Assembly (NCBI GenBank): GCA_021299875.1
Contig: JAJTEW010000001.1
Location: forward strand, 124,001 to 188,000
From: Comamonadaceae bacterium
GTDB taxonomy: Bacteria > Pseudomonadota > Gammaproteobacteria > Burkholderiales > Burkholderiaceae_C
Reading direction: 5' to 3'
Length of the DNA: 64,000 nt
Part shown: positions 52,948 to 61,496 of the stretch, piece after piece
Position numbering within the stretch: position 1 is the first letter of the stretch
Layout of the letters: each line of letters starts with the position of its first letter
The notes under the pieces: generated by a model
The model's database searches: none
Seen by the model: the letters and a program-made list of their open reading frames with translations, nothing else
Told to the model about the DNA's origin: nothing
Translations under genes and position numbers: made by a program

Positions 52948-53814
52948 TCAAGTCCTTGTCAAGTTAAACAGTTGGGCCAAGGTCCGGCGCACTTGCACGC
53001 CGACCATTTCGCGTCGGTATGCACCGCTGCCGCGTAAATCATCCAATGGCGCAATGCTGGCCATGGCGGCATTAGCCGCCGCGTCGATGCGTTCCAAGCA
53101 GGGTGCATGGCCCAGCAAGCAGTCCTCGGCTGCACCAACACGCTGGGTCACCGCCACAGCCGCACCGATCACGATGCGCGCTTGCACACACACTCCACCT
53201 TCAAGTCTGGCCACAACCGCTACGTTGACCATCGGACGGTGTTCTGCTGCCGTGCGCAAGAACCGGTCGTAACGGCCCGTGGAGCCAGGCACCCAAGCTG
53301 GCACCACGATGGTTTGCAGCAATTCGTCCGGCTCGATGGCGGTGGTGAAATAGTCCACCAAAAACTCTGCCATAGGCAATTCGCGCACGCCTCTGTGACT
53401 GGCCAAAACCACACGGGCATCCAGCGCCAGCAAACAACCCGGTGGATCGGTGGACGGGTCTGCATAGCAAAGATTTCCGCCTAACGTGCCTTGGTTGCGC
53501 ACTTGCGGGTTGGCCACTCGGGCGGCCATGTCAGACAGCATGGCGCTGTGTTGACGAACGATGGGGCTCGCCGCCACCTCGTTGTGCAAGCTCAAAGCAC
53601 CCAAGCGTAAGGCCCCTTGTGCATCGACTTCGATGCCGCGCAAAGGCGCAAGCCGAGATAGGCTCACCAAATGCGAGGGCCTGAGCATGCGTTGACGCAG
53701 GGCCAGCATCAAGGCTGTCCCGCCTGCCATGAAGCGGGCGCTTTCACCGAGGTCTGCCGCTATCCGGCTGGCTTCTGCCACGCTGGGCGGCTCCAAATAA
53801 TCCAAATCATGCAT
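52948..53814 (-). CDS. Molybdenum hydroxylase FAD subunit
   Basis: 288 aa from ATG 53814, which overlaps the large-subunit stop by eight bases; the longer open frame beyond it is an antisense shadow. FAD motifs FMAGGTALMLALRQ and NQGTLGGNLCYADPSTDPP (TIGGN-like); C-terminal CO_deh_flav_C domain. Middle subunit of the L-M-S complex. Confidence 0.94.
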   Translation of the reverse strand: MHDLDYLEPPSVAEASRIAADLGESARFMAGGTALMLALRQRMLRPSHLVSLSRLAPLRGIEVDAQGALRLGALSLHNEVAASPIVRQHSAMLSDMAARVANPQVRNQGTLGGNLCYADPSTDPPGCLLALDARVVLASHRGVRELPMAEFLVDYFTTAIEPDELLQTIVVPAWVPGSTGRYDRFLRTAAEHRPMVNVAVVARLEGGVCVQARIVIGAAVAVTQRVGAAEDCLLGHAPCLERIDAAANAAMASIAPLDDLRGSGAYRREMVGVQVRRTLAQLFNLTRT

Positions 53815-56098
53815 GACGGACTCCCGATGCAGCTTGGGTTTTGAGAGCCGCCAGCACTTTTTCGGGTGTGATAGGCAGGTCGACAATCCGTACACCGACA
53901 GCGTCAAATACCGCATTGGCAATGGCGGGAGCACCCGGCAAAATCGCCGTTTCACTGGCCCCTTTGGCGCCATAAGGACCATTGGGGTCCATGGACTCCA
54001 CGATGCCGCTGCGCATTTCGGGCAAGGCATCGATGGTTGGCATGGTGTAATCCGCAAAATCGGTGTTGGCCAAACGCCCACCCTCCAAATGCAGTTGCTC
54101 ATAAAGGGTCCAGCCAATGGCTTGTGCTGCTGCACCGCTGCTTTGTCCATGAACAGCCATCGGGTTGAGCGCCTTGCCACAGTCATCGGCGACAAAACTT
54201 TGCAAAACCTGCACCTGGCCTGTCTCGGTATCCACTTCGACCTCGACCGCCTGCGCAGCAAATGAATAAGCCGGAGCGATGTTGCCCATCAAGCTTTCCT
54301 TGTCGAACATCACCGTCTGGGCATCCCAAGTGCCTTTGACCTGCAAGCCCTCACCACCATGCCGCCAAATGTGTTGCCGCACCAACTCGGCCAGTGTGCG
54401 GCGTTTTGATGGCTGGTCTTTGACATGCACACCTCCGCCAGCCAACACTAAATCTTGCACGTCAACCCCGAGCAGCGACTCGGCCACCTCCAGCAACTGC
54501 ACGCGTGCCGCCTGAGCAGCCACGATAGCCGCATTGCCAGAAACGATGGTCACCCGCGAAGCGAGCGAGCCAATGGCATAAGGGGATATGTCGGTGTCAG
54601 GCGATGACACATGCACATGCGACAAAGGAATGTCCAACTCGTGGGCCACGATCTGGGCCAACATGGTCATGGCGCCTTGCCCCATGTCCCCCTCGGCGCA
54701 ATGCACCACCACACGGCCGTCTTCGTTCACTTTCAGAAATACCGTTGAGCCATCCCAATTGCCAATGGTGCGGTTGCCGCTGACGTGCATGGCTGTCGCG
54801 ACGCCGAAACCACGATGACGAGAACCGGTTTTGGGACGATCCCGCAAATAATCCCAGCCTACAGCTTGGGTGCACTGCGTCAGACACTGCAGCAAACCCG
54901 TGCTGCCAATCTTCCAGCCATGGACCGAGGTCTCACCGACACCAATGGCATTCAGGCGGTGGACCGCTACCGGGTCCAAGCCCAGCATATGGGCCATGGT
55001 GTCGATGTGGCTGTTGAGCGCAAACAACATTTGCGTGCCACCAAAACCACGAAAAGCCCCATGCGGCGGGTTGTTCGTGTAAACCAGCTTCGCATCACAC
55101 CGGACATGCTCAAGGCGGTGCATGTTGTCACTGCGCATCGCGCTGACGTGCATGATCTCGGCGCACAGTCCGCTGTATGCGCCGCAATCGGCCACGATAT
55201 GCACATCCTTTGCAACGATTCGCCCCTCCCGGTCCATGCCCAAGCGCAAGGTGATGCGCTCTGGCAAACTGCTGCAAGCGGCGAGAAAATCTTCCAGGCG
55301 ATCGTTGACCAATCGAACAGGCGCTTTGACTTTCAGAGCCAACAAGGCCGCCACCAAGGTATTGGCGTCTTCCACAATCTTGCCGCCAAAACCCCCACCG
55401 ATGGCTGGGGCCATGACCCGAATGCGGGAGACAGGGATTTCCAAAGCGCCAGCCAACCTGGCCCTGGCCAGAAAGACCGATTGGGTCGATGCCCAGACCT
55501 GAAGCCGCTCATCCGCATCCAACCATGCCACCGTACCCATGGGCTCCATGTAACCCGGATATTGCGCATGCGTGGTGTAGGTTTGTTCATGCACGCAATG
55601 TGCTCTTGCAAAAGCCGCATCGACATCGCCGCGGTGAAATCGAATCTGGTGCGAGACGTTGTTGTCACCGTCGTGCAAGGGCGGCGCTTCGGGGTCCAGC
55701 GCCTCTTCTGTGCTCAAAATCGGCACGTCCTCTTGATAGGTCACCCGAATCAAGTCCAATGCATCGCGGGCAATTTTTTCGCTCACAGCTGCAACGGCCG
55801 CCACCTCCTCTCCAGCAAAACGCACCCGCCCTTTGGCCAAGATATGACGGTCTTTGTGGGCAATGCCCCACCGCGCCGCCGGGGCATCCTCGCCTGTAAC
55901 AACGGCCTTAACGCCAGGCAGTGCCAAGGCTGCCGAGGTGTCAATTGCGACGATGCGCGCACTGGGGTAAGGGCTACGCAGCACTTTGCCAAACAGCATG
56001 CCTGGCAGCTTGATGTCACCCGTGTAGGTTGCACGCCCGAGCACCTTGGCGCGTGCATTGACCTGCGGCGTATCCCGACCCAATGTCGATTCACTCAT
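53807..56098 (-). CDS. Molybdenum hydroxylase large subunit, molybdopterin-binding
   Basis: 763 aa xanthine oxidase-family catalytic chain. Seen: VNARAKVLGRATYTGDIKLPGMLFG, the substrate-channel region GAFRGFGGTQMLFA, QGAMTMLAQI and the active-site Glu in GAKGASETAILPGAPAI. CO dehydrogenase's copper-binding AYxCSFR loop is absent, so it is a hydroxylase of an organic, often N-heterocyclic or aromatic, compound, not CoxL. Follows the Bug receptor by 35 bp; gene order is L-M-S. Confidence 0.94.
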   Translation of the reverse strand: MSESTLGRDTPQVNARAKVLGRATYTGDIKLPGMLFGKVLRSPYPSARIVAIDTSAALALPGVKAVVTGEDAPAARWGIAHKDRHILAKGRVRFAGEEVAAVAAVSEKIARDALDLIRVTYQEDVPILSTEEALDPEAPPLHDGDNNVSHQIRFHRGDVDAAFARAHCVHEQTYTTHAQYPGYMEPMGTVAWLDADERLQVWASTQSVFLARARLAGALEIPVSRIRVMAPAIGGGFGGKIVEDANTLVAALLALKVKAPVRLVNDRLEDFLAACSSLPERITLRLGMDREGRIVAKDVHIVADCGAYSGLCAEIMHVSAMRSDNMHRLEHVRCDAKLVYTNNPPHGAFRGFGGTQMLFALNSHIDTMAHMLGLDPVAVHRLNAIGVGETSVHGWKIGSTGLLQCLTQCTQAVGWDYLRDRPKTGSRHRGFGVATAMHVSGNRTIGNWDGSTVFLKVNEDGRVVVHCAEGDMGQGAMTMLAQIVAHELDIPLSHVHVSSPDTDISPYAIGSLASRVTIVSGNAAIVAAQAARVQLLEVAESLLGVDVQDLVLAGGGVHVKDQPSKRRTLAELVRQHIWRHGGEGLQVKGTWDAQTVMFDKESLMGNIAPAYSFAAQAVEVEVDTETGQVQVLQSFVADDCGKALNPMAVHGQSSGAAAQAIGWTLYEQLHLEGGRLANTDFADYTMPTIDALPEMRSGIVESMDPNGPYGAKGASETAILPGAPAIANAVFDAVGVRIVDLPITPEKVLAALKTQAASGVRHA

Positions 56099-56133
56099 GG
56101 CGATTTTCCTGAAAGGACGTGAACGCTGATCGA

Positions 56134-57117
56134 TCAGTCTGCTGTGATTTTCAGATCGGAGATGGTCTTAGTGAGACGCACATAGTCATCGGAGTTGACT
56201 TTGTAGAGTTGATCGGGTGCACCCCCGGCAGGGCGGGCACCGAAGACGGCCATCTTTTCGATCACATCGGGCATCTTCAAGATCTCATTCATGTGCGCGT
56301 TCAAGCTCGCTATCACAGCAGCTGGCGTGCCCTTGGGTGCCATGATGCCGTGCCAAGCACCTTCCTTCACAGACGGATAGCCCTGCTCCGCAACGGTGGC
56401 GAGACCCGGAATCAGTTGCGTGCGTTCAGGATCGGTCAAGGCGACGGCCACCAGTTTGCCCGCCGCAATGTGTTGCGCAACAGGACCGTATGTGGTGTAT
56501 CCCAATTGAATACGGCCTGTCAGCAATTCTGGAATCATCGGACCGATACCCCGGTAAGGGATGTGCTGGGCATTGATGCCCGCCGCACGATTGAGCAATT
56601 CAGCGGCAATGTGCATGGGCGAGCCCGCTCCAGGGCTGCCGTAGTTCAGCGGCTTACCGCTTTTGGCCTGTGACACCAAGTCCCTGACGGTCTTGATGCC
56701 CGTATCCGGATGGGCCACGACCAGCACCGACTGCCAACCCGTCTGGATCACGGGTTCAAACCCATTGACCGGGTCATAACTCGTAGCGGGGTTCAGGCGC
56801 AACAAACCAGGGGCCGTCGTGAAGGGGTTTGGGGTGAACAACAAGGTGTAGCCGTCAGCCTTGGCACGCAAGGCCAGGGTGTTCCCGACCGTGCCGCCAG
56901 CGCCAGGTTTGTTGTCGACGACCACGCTTTGTTTGAGGCGAGTGGAGAGTTTTTCTGCGTACAAACGCGCCATCGCATCCGTGTCTCCGCCCGGCGGATA
57001 GGACACGATCATGGTGATGGGGCGCTCAGGATAGGCTTGTGCTTGACTGAGGGGGCTTACCACGGTCAATGTGGCTGCTAAAGATGCGAACATCCAAAAT
57101 CGACGGTTGCGGTTCAT
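56134..57117 (-). CDS. Bug/TctC-family periplasmic receptor (copy 5)
   Basis: 327 aa; signal NRNRRFWMFASLAATLTVV, cleavage near AQAQA. Bug motifs MIVSYPPGGDTDAMARL, VVDNKPGAGGTVGNT, LNYGSPGAGSPMHIAAELL, QHIPYRGIGPMIPELL. First gene of the molybdenum hydroxylase operon and probably the receptor for its substrate. ATG 57117; the upstream in-frame codon at 57171 lies near the IclR dyad. Confidence 0.94.
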   Translation of the reverse strand: MNRNRRFWMFASLAATLTVVSPLSQAQAYPERPITMIVSYPPGGDTDAMARLYAEKLSTRLKQSVVVDNKPGAGGTVGNTLALRAKADGYTLLFTPNPFTTAPGLLRLNPATSYDPVNGFEPVIQTGWQSVLVVAHPDTGIKTVRDLVSQAKSGKPLNYGSPGAGSPMHIAAELLNRAAGINAQHIPYRGIGPMIPELLTGRIQLGYTTYGPVAQHIAAGKLVAVALTDPERTQLIPGLATVAEQGYPSVKEGAWHGIMAPKGTPAAVIASLNAHMNEILKMPDVIEKMAVFGARPAGGAPDQLYKVNSDDYVRLTKTISDLKITAD

Positions 57118-57191
57118 TCGGTTCTCCAAGTTAGTGAACTCGTTGTTGAGCTTTTCAACTCTATGTTGCATAAGCTTGGACGGACAGGCAT

Positions 57192-57210
57192 AGTTTCACC
57201 CAGTGAAACT
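57192..57210. promoter_or_regulatory. IclR-type operator candidate
   Basis: AGTTTCACCCAGTGAAACT: perfect 8-bp arms with a three-base centre, 18 bp before the IclR start and 75 bp before the divergent Bug start. The GTTTCA/TGAAAC arms fit sites known for IclR-family proteins. Confidence 0.65.
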
Positions 57211-57228
57211 TTTACAGGGTTTTTCCTG

Positions 57229-58041
57229 ATGTCTGGTACCCACAGTGTCAAATCCGTCGATGCGCTCAGGCGCGGCTTGATGGTCATGCACGCCATTGAA
57301 CAATCCTCGGCTGTGACCTTGGCCGAGTTGCATTTGCAAACCGGCATTCCCAAGGCCTCACTGTTGCGAATCCTCAAGACGCTGATCGAGTCGGGTTGGG
57401 TCGTTCGAAACGAACTGGAGCGACGCTTCATGCCTGCGGCGTCGCCAGGGGACTCAGGTCCTCATACACATTGGCGCAGCCGCCTTTCAGCTTTAGCCGC
57501 TCCCGTTCGGACCACGCTGGAGCGGCGCATTCCTTGGCCCACTGATTTGGCCGTGCGGGACGGCACCAGCATGCTCATCCTGGACGCTCACCGCCCGATC
57601 AATGGTCTTGCAGTCAATTACCGGGTCTTGGGCTTTCGACCTTCTATGATGGTTTCATCGCTCGGTCGGTGTTACCTCGCGTTCTGTCCAGACGATGAAA
57701 GACGCTCATTGATGGCGCTTTTGGCCAGAACTTCCGCCACTGCACTGGACCGAACTGTGCTGCGCGAAGATGCCGTCCAAAGGCTCATCGCGGCGGGTCG
57801 CGCTCAGGGCTATTGTTCTCGCGATCCCTCTGAATTGGGCTCCGAATCACCCGAACGTTTTGGAGCCATAGCGGTTCCTGTTTTTGCAGGTGGCCAACTG
57901 TTGGCCAGTTTGAGCTGTGCTTGGTTACCCAAGGTCACAGACGAGCCCAGCATCGTGGCGCAATGCCTGAGTGCATTGCGTGATGCGGCGCAATTGATCG
58001 GAGAACGCGCATTGATTTCAAATGTCAGGCCACCAGGATGA
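57229..58041 (+). CDS. IclR-family transcriptional regulator
   Basis: 270 aa from ATG 57229; an upstream ATG (57163) would put the 19-bp dyad inside the gene. Winged helix VDALRRGLMVMHAIEQ, TLAELHLQTGIPKASLLRILKTL; effector domain FRPSMMVSSLGRCYLAFCP and ERFGAIAVPVFAGGQLLASLSCAW. Sits between two catabolic operons; matching dyads suggest it controls both. In the 205-bp gap after it I see nothing except two dyads before the VOC gene. Confidence 0.92.
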   Translation: MSGTHSVKSVDALRRGLMVMHAIEQSSAVTLAELHLQTGIPKASLLRILKTLIESGWVVRNELERRFMPAASPGDSGPHTHWRSRLSALAAPVRTTLERRIPWPTDLAVRDGTSMLILDAHRPINGLAVNYRVLGFRPSMMVSSLGRCYLAFCPDDERRSLMALLARTSATALDRTVLREDAVQRLIAAGRAQGYCSRDPSELGSESPERFGAIAVPVFAGGQLLASLSCAWLPKVTDEPSIVAQCLSALRDAAQLIGERALISNVRPPG

Positions 58042-58208
58042 AACCAATTTCTGCTTTTTCTAATCTGCAGATTCATACATTTGGCCTGCGTCATCAAAGG
58101 CTTTGGGCGGCTGGATTGCGACCTTTTAAGGCGCACAGACCTATGCCCCGGTGTCTTACTCGGATTTCTATTGACCAATGGCCTAAATCGTCAAATAATC
58201 CAAAAGAC

Positions 58209-58243
58209 GTTTCAAATTGGAAACATTGTTTTACTAAAGAAAC
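58209..58243. promoter_or_regulatory. Tandem GTTTC...GAAAC dyads before the VOC gene
   Basis: GTTTCAAATTGGAAAC (58209-58224) and GTTTTACTAAAGAAAC (58228-58243), two 16-bp imperfect dyads in tandem ending three bases before the ATG. Their arms resemble the perfect dyad at 57192-57210. Confidence 0.5.
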
Positions 58244-58246
58244 ATT

Positions 58247-59212
58247 ATGAGCGTTCTCGGTATCGATGAAATCACATTCGGGGCCCAAGACATCGCCCGC
58301 TGTCGCCAATTTTTTCTGGATTGGGGCTTGAACCTGGTTGAAGAAACGCCATGGCGTTTGGTTTATGAATCTCTCAATGGCTGTCGCGTGATCGTGGCCC
58401 ACTCCGACACACCGGGGTTGCCTGCAGGGATAGAACCGGACCCTACTCTGCGGGAAGTGGTCTGGGGTGTGGCCAACGCTGAGGACATGGCGCAATACGG
58501 CACTGCCATGCAACAGTGGCCGGGTTTTGTTCAGGAAAGCGATCGCGTGGGATGCACGGACCCGAGTGGTTTGGCCATCCGCATACAGATCAGCCGAAAA
58601 AAAGACATTGCCCTCGATTGCGCACAAGTCAACACTTGGTCCGAGCGGTCTCGTGTTGACCAGGCCAGTCCGGCATACGAGCGTGCTCAGCCCATCGAGG
58701 TCGGTCATGTGGTGCTTTTTGTCAAATCGCTGGACGCGGTCACGCAGTTTTACCAAGACGTCTTCGGCTTTGTGATCTCGGACCGCTATCCAGGTCGTGG
58801 CCATTTCTTGCGCTGCGCCCCACGCGGTGGCCATCACGACTTGTTCCTGCTGCAATTGCCCGAAGCTCGCAATGGCCTGAACCATGTCGCGTTCACCGTG
58901 CGCGATCACCATGAGGTTTTCGGCGGGGGCTTGCACATGTCACGCTGCGGCTGGGACACGGAACTCGGCCCCGGCAGGCACCCCATTTCGTCAGCCATCT
59001 TTTGGTACTTCATCAGCCCCGCTGGCGCATTGGTTGAATATTACGCGGACGAGGATGAACTGACCGAAGTCTGGCAGCCACGTGAGTTCACGCCTGGCCC
59101 CACCGTGTTTGCCGAATGGGCCATCAAAGGTGGTGTCGATGGTGAAACACGGCGACAAAAAAACGCAGATGCACCCAGTGGCCGATTCATGACCGACAAA
59201 CCCAAGGCCTGA
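58247..59212 (+). CDS. Two-domain VOC enzyme, type I extradiol dioxygenase-like
   Basis: 321 aa. Two VOC repeats; the second holds the iron triad H154 (EVGHVVLFV), H213 (LNHVAFTV) and E264 (ALVEYYAD), plus His at 196-197 and Tyr254 where extradiol enzymes have catalytic residues. It would cleave a catecholic ring next to two hydroxyls, but the N-terminal repeat is divergent and the substrate is unknown. First gene of a four-gene run with the small protein, Rieske oxygenase and reductase. Only a weak AAAGAAA ribosome-binding site. Confidence 0.88.
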   Translation: MSVLGIDEITFGAQDIARCRQFFLDWGLNLVEETPWRLVYESLNGCRVIVAHSDTPGLPAGIEPDPTLREVVWGVANAEDMAQYGTAMQQWPGFVQESDRVGCTDPSGLAIRIQISRKKDIALDCAQVNTWSERSRVDQASPAYERAQPIEVGHVVLFVKSLDAVTQFYQDVFGFVISDRYPGRGHFLRCAPRGGHHDLFLLQLPEARNGLNHVAFTVRDHHEVFGGGLHMSRCGWDTELGPGRHPISSAIFWYFISPAGALVEYYADEDELTEVWQPREFTPGPTVFAEWAIKGGVDGETRRQKNADAPSGRFMTDKPKA

Positions 59213-59251
59213 ACGGCTGAGCTTTCACTGTGTAACCCGGAGTACTCTTTC

Positions 59252-59482
59252 ATGGCACACCACCCAACTGCACTTTACAACGAGACACATCAGTCCCGAA
59301 CCAAGGCCCCCTCCAGTTACGAAAGTTTGCTGGGTGACTCGATCGAACGCGCATTTGGCTCGGGCATCCAAGACCTCGACGCACTGGTCAATTACCTCAA
59401 CACGACAGGACCATCCGGCCCCAATGGCCAAGCATGGACAGCAGAGTCCTATCAACAAGAGATGGCTCGCTTGGCTGCCTGA
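59252..59482 (+). CDS. Small protein with recombinase-like HTH, dioxygenase-associated
   Basis: 76 aa: HHPTALYNETHQSRTKAPSS, then a helical region LLGDSIERAFGSGIQDLDAL and VNYLNTTGPSGPNGQAWTAE. I recall similar 60-80 residue proteins annotated as recombinase-like HTH beside Rieske oxygenase genes; the role is unknown. It is in the middle of the operon (39 bp after the VOC gene, 20 bp before the oxygenase), so probably a partner or small subunit of the oxygenase, not a regulator. Confidence 0.7.
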   Translation: MAHHPTALYNETHQSRTKAPSSYESLLGDSIERAFGSGIQDLDALVNYLNTTGPSGPNGQAWTAESYQQEMARLAA

Positions 59483-59502
59483 AGCGTCACCCAAGGAACA
59501 CC

Positions 59503-60534
59503 ATGAACACCCACGCTATCAACGTGCAACTGGACCCCGTCGACGCGGCCCTGGAAATCGGTCTGAAAGACCTGTGGTTCCCCGTGTGTCCCTCTGGTTT
59601 TGTCAAGGACAGTCCCATTTCCTTGCGCCGTCTGGGTTACAAGATCGTCATTTGGCGAGATGCCACCGGCCAAGTGCATGCTCTCGAAGACCATTGTCCG
59701 CACCGGGGGGCACCACTGTCTCTGGGCGTCATTTTGGGTGACCGCATCGCCTGCGCTTACCACGGTGTGGAAGTGCGTCATGACGGCACGGTGATGCGGG
59801 TGCCCGGCAGCCCTGGCTGCAAACTGGAAGGCTCTCGCCCCACACGCCGGTTTCACACCACCGAATCGAACGGCGCCATCTTTTTGTTCAACGCCAGCAA
59901 CCCGGCGCTGGACGAGGCCCCGGCCCTCAGACTGCCCGAACAATTGACCTCGCCAGAATGGTCGTCCTTCCTTTGCTACACCGAGTGGGGGGGTGACTAC
60001 CGCTACGTGCTGGACAACATCATGGACCCGATGCATGGGGCCTACCTTCATAAACAGTCGCACACCATGGCCGAGGGCGACATGACGGCAGAGTTCCAAA
60101 TCCGTGACATCGACACTGGTTTCATCTTTGAAAAGAAACACCAACGCGATGTGAACTTTGACTGGACAGAGTGGATGGACACCGACATCCACCTGATGCG
60201 CCTGGAGATTCCTTACCCTAAAACCGGCGGGCCTGGCGGCAATTTCTCCATCATTGGCAGTTACACCCCGATCACCAACCGCGTGTCGGCCGTCTTTCAC
60301 TGGCGCTGCCGCAAGGTCGATGGCTGGCAGCGCGACACTTGGCGTTTCTTGTACAAAAACCGCTTGGAGCAACGTCACTGGAACGTGCTGGAACAAGACC
60401 GTGTGGCGGTGGAAAACATGGAGCCCGACGCGAACAAGCGCGAGCACCTGTATGCCCACGACATGGGCATCGTTCGCTTGCGCCGCCATCTGCGCAAGCT
60501 GGCCACCGAACAACTGAACAAAGCCAACAGCTGA
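59503..60534 (+). CDS. Rieske non-heme iron oxygenase, alpha subunit
   Basis: 343 aa. Rieske centre C65-P-H67 and C84-A-Y-H87. Mononuclear iron site in NIMDPMHGAYLH with D175, H178 and H183. AAGGAAC precedes ATG 59503. The size and lack of a beta subunit place it with single-component oxygenases fed by a PDR-type reductase, such as vanillate O-demethylase or phthalate/isophthalate-type hydroxylases. Substrate unknown. Reductase gene starts one base after the stop. Confidence 0.94.
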   Translation: MNTHAINVQLDPVDAALEIGLKDLWFPVCPSGFVKDSPISLRRLGYKIVIWRDATGQVHALEDHCPHRGAPLSLGVILGDRIACAYHGVEVRHDGTVMRVPGSPGCKLEGSRPTRRFHTTESNGAIFLFNASNPALDEAPALRLPEQLTSPEWSSFLCYTEWGGDYRYVLDNIMDPMHGAYLHKQSHTMAEGDMTAEFQIRDIDTGFIFEKKHQRDVNFDWTEWMDTDIHLMRLEIPYPKTGGPGGNFSIIGSYTPITNRVSAVFHWRCRKVDGWQRDTWRFLYKNRLEQRHWNVLEQDRVAVENMEPDANKREHLYAHDMGIVRLRRHLRKLATEQLNKANS

Positions 60535-60535
60535 C

Positions 60536-61492
60536 ATGAGCACTTTGAAGGCCTGGGTGCACACCCTGAAATACGAAGCCCAGGACATCATCAGTGTGGA
60601 GCTTCGCCCCATGCCGGGCGAGGCCCTGCCTGCATTCGAGGCCGGCGCCCACATCGACCTGCACTTGCCCGGCGGCCTGGTGCGCAGCTACTCTTTGGCC
60701 AATGACTGCAGCGAACGCCACCGTTATGTTTTGGGCATCCTCAAAGACAAGTCCAGTCGGGGTGGTTCGCGCGCGGTGCATGAGCAATTGCGCGTGGGCA
60801 TGGCGCTGACGATCAGCGCACCCCGCAACAACTTCCCTTTGCACGAAGAGGCCGATCATTCGGTGCTGATCGCGGGCGGTATTGGTATCACACCCATCTT
60901 GAGCATGGCGCAGCGCTTGCAGGCTTTGGGTCGGTCTTTCGAGGTGATTTATCTCACCCGTTCGCGCCAAACTGCGGCATTCAGTGAAACGCTGAACGCC
61001 CTGGCTTGCCCGGTGCATTGGCATTTCGACAACGAAGCTGGCGGCCCCCCTGACTTAAAAGCCTTGTTGGCCCAGCGCAGCCCCAAGGGCAACAGCCATT
61101 ACTACGCTTGCGGCCCGGCAGTGATGCTCGACGCCTTCGAAAAAACTTGCGCCGAATTGGCTTATGCCAATGCGCACATCGAACGCTTTGCTTCGGTCGA
61201 GGTCAAGGCTGCAGACGATGCGCGTCAACAATTCACTGTCGAGCTGCGCAAAAGCCAAAAAACTTTTAAAGTCACGGCGGACACGTCCCTGCACAAACAG
61301 CTGCTGGCACTGAAAGTCAGTGTCCCCTTCAGTTGCGAGGAGGGCATTTGTGGCTCATGCGAAACCCGCGTGCTGGAGGGCACTCCCGATCACCGAGACA
61401 TGGTGCTGAGCGCCTCCGAACAAGCCAGCAACCAAGTCATGATGGTTTGCGTGTCGGGCTGTAAAAGCGAGCGTTTGGTGCTGGACCTCTAA
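60536..61492 (+). CDS. PDR/VanB-type reductase (FMN, NAD, [2Fe-2S])
   Basis: 318 aa. FMN-binding GGLVRSYSLANDCSERHRYV, NAD-binding LIAGGIGITPILSMAQRL, and C-terminal plant-type ferredoxin SCEEGICGSCETRVLEG with a fourth cysteine in VCVSGCK. Passes electrons from NAD(P)H to the Rieske oxygenase directly upstream. Converges on the sulfatase gene after four bases. Confidence 0.95.
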   Translation: MSTLKAWVHTLKYEAQDIISVELRPMPGEALPAFEAGAHIDLHLPGGLVRSYSLANDCSERHRYVLGILKDKSSRGGSRAVHEQLRVGMALTISAPRNNFPLHEEADHSVLIAGGIGITPILSMAQRLQALGRSFEVIYLTRSRQTAAFSETLNALACPVHWHFDNEAGGPPDLKALLAQRSPKGNSHYYACGPAVMLDAFEKTCAELAYANAHIERFASVEVKAADDARQQFTVELRKSQKTFKVTADTSLHKQLLALKVSVPFSCEEGICGSCETRVLEGTPDHRDMVLSASEQASNQVMMVCVSGCKSERLVLDL

Positions 61493-61496
61493 GCAA

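Noticed and set aside
53807..56098. Aerobic CO dehydrogenase
   Set aside because: CoxG-like and L-M-S genes are present, but the CoxL AYxCSFR loop for copper is missing in the large subunit.
54785..56122. A 445-codon plus-strand open frame across the molybdenum hydroxylase large subunit
   Set aside because: Shadow frame; the minus strand carries the molybdopterin and Glu active-site motifs.
59252..59482. The 76-residue protein as a DNA recombinase fragment or regulator
   Set aside because: It is complete, in operon with oxygenase genes, and has no catalytic recombinase residues. The HTH label probably reflects weak helical similarity.
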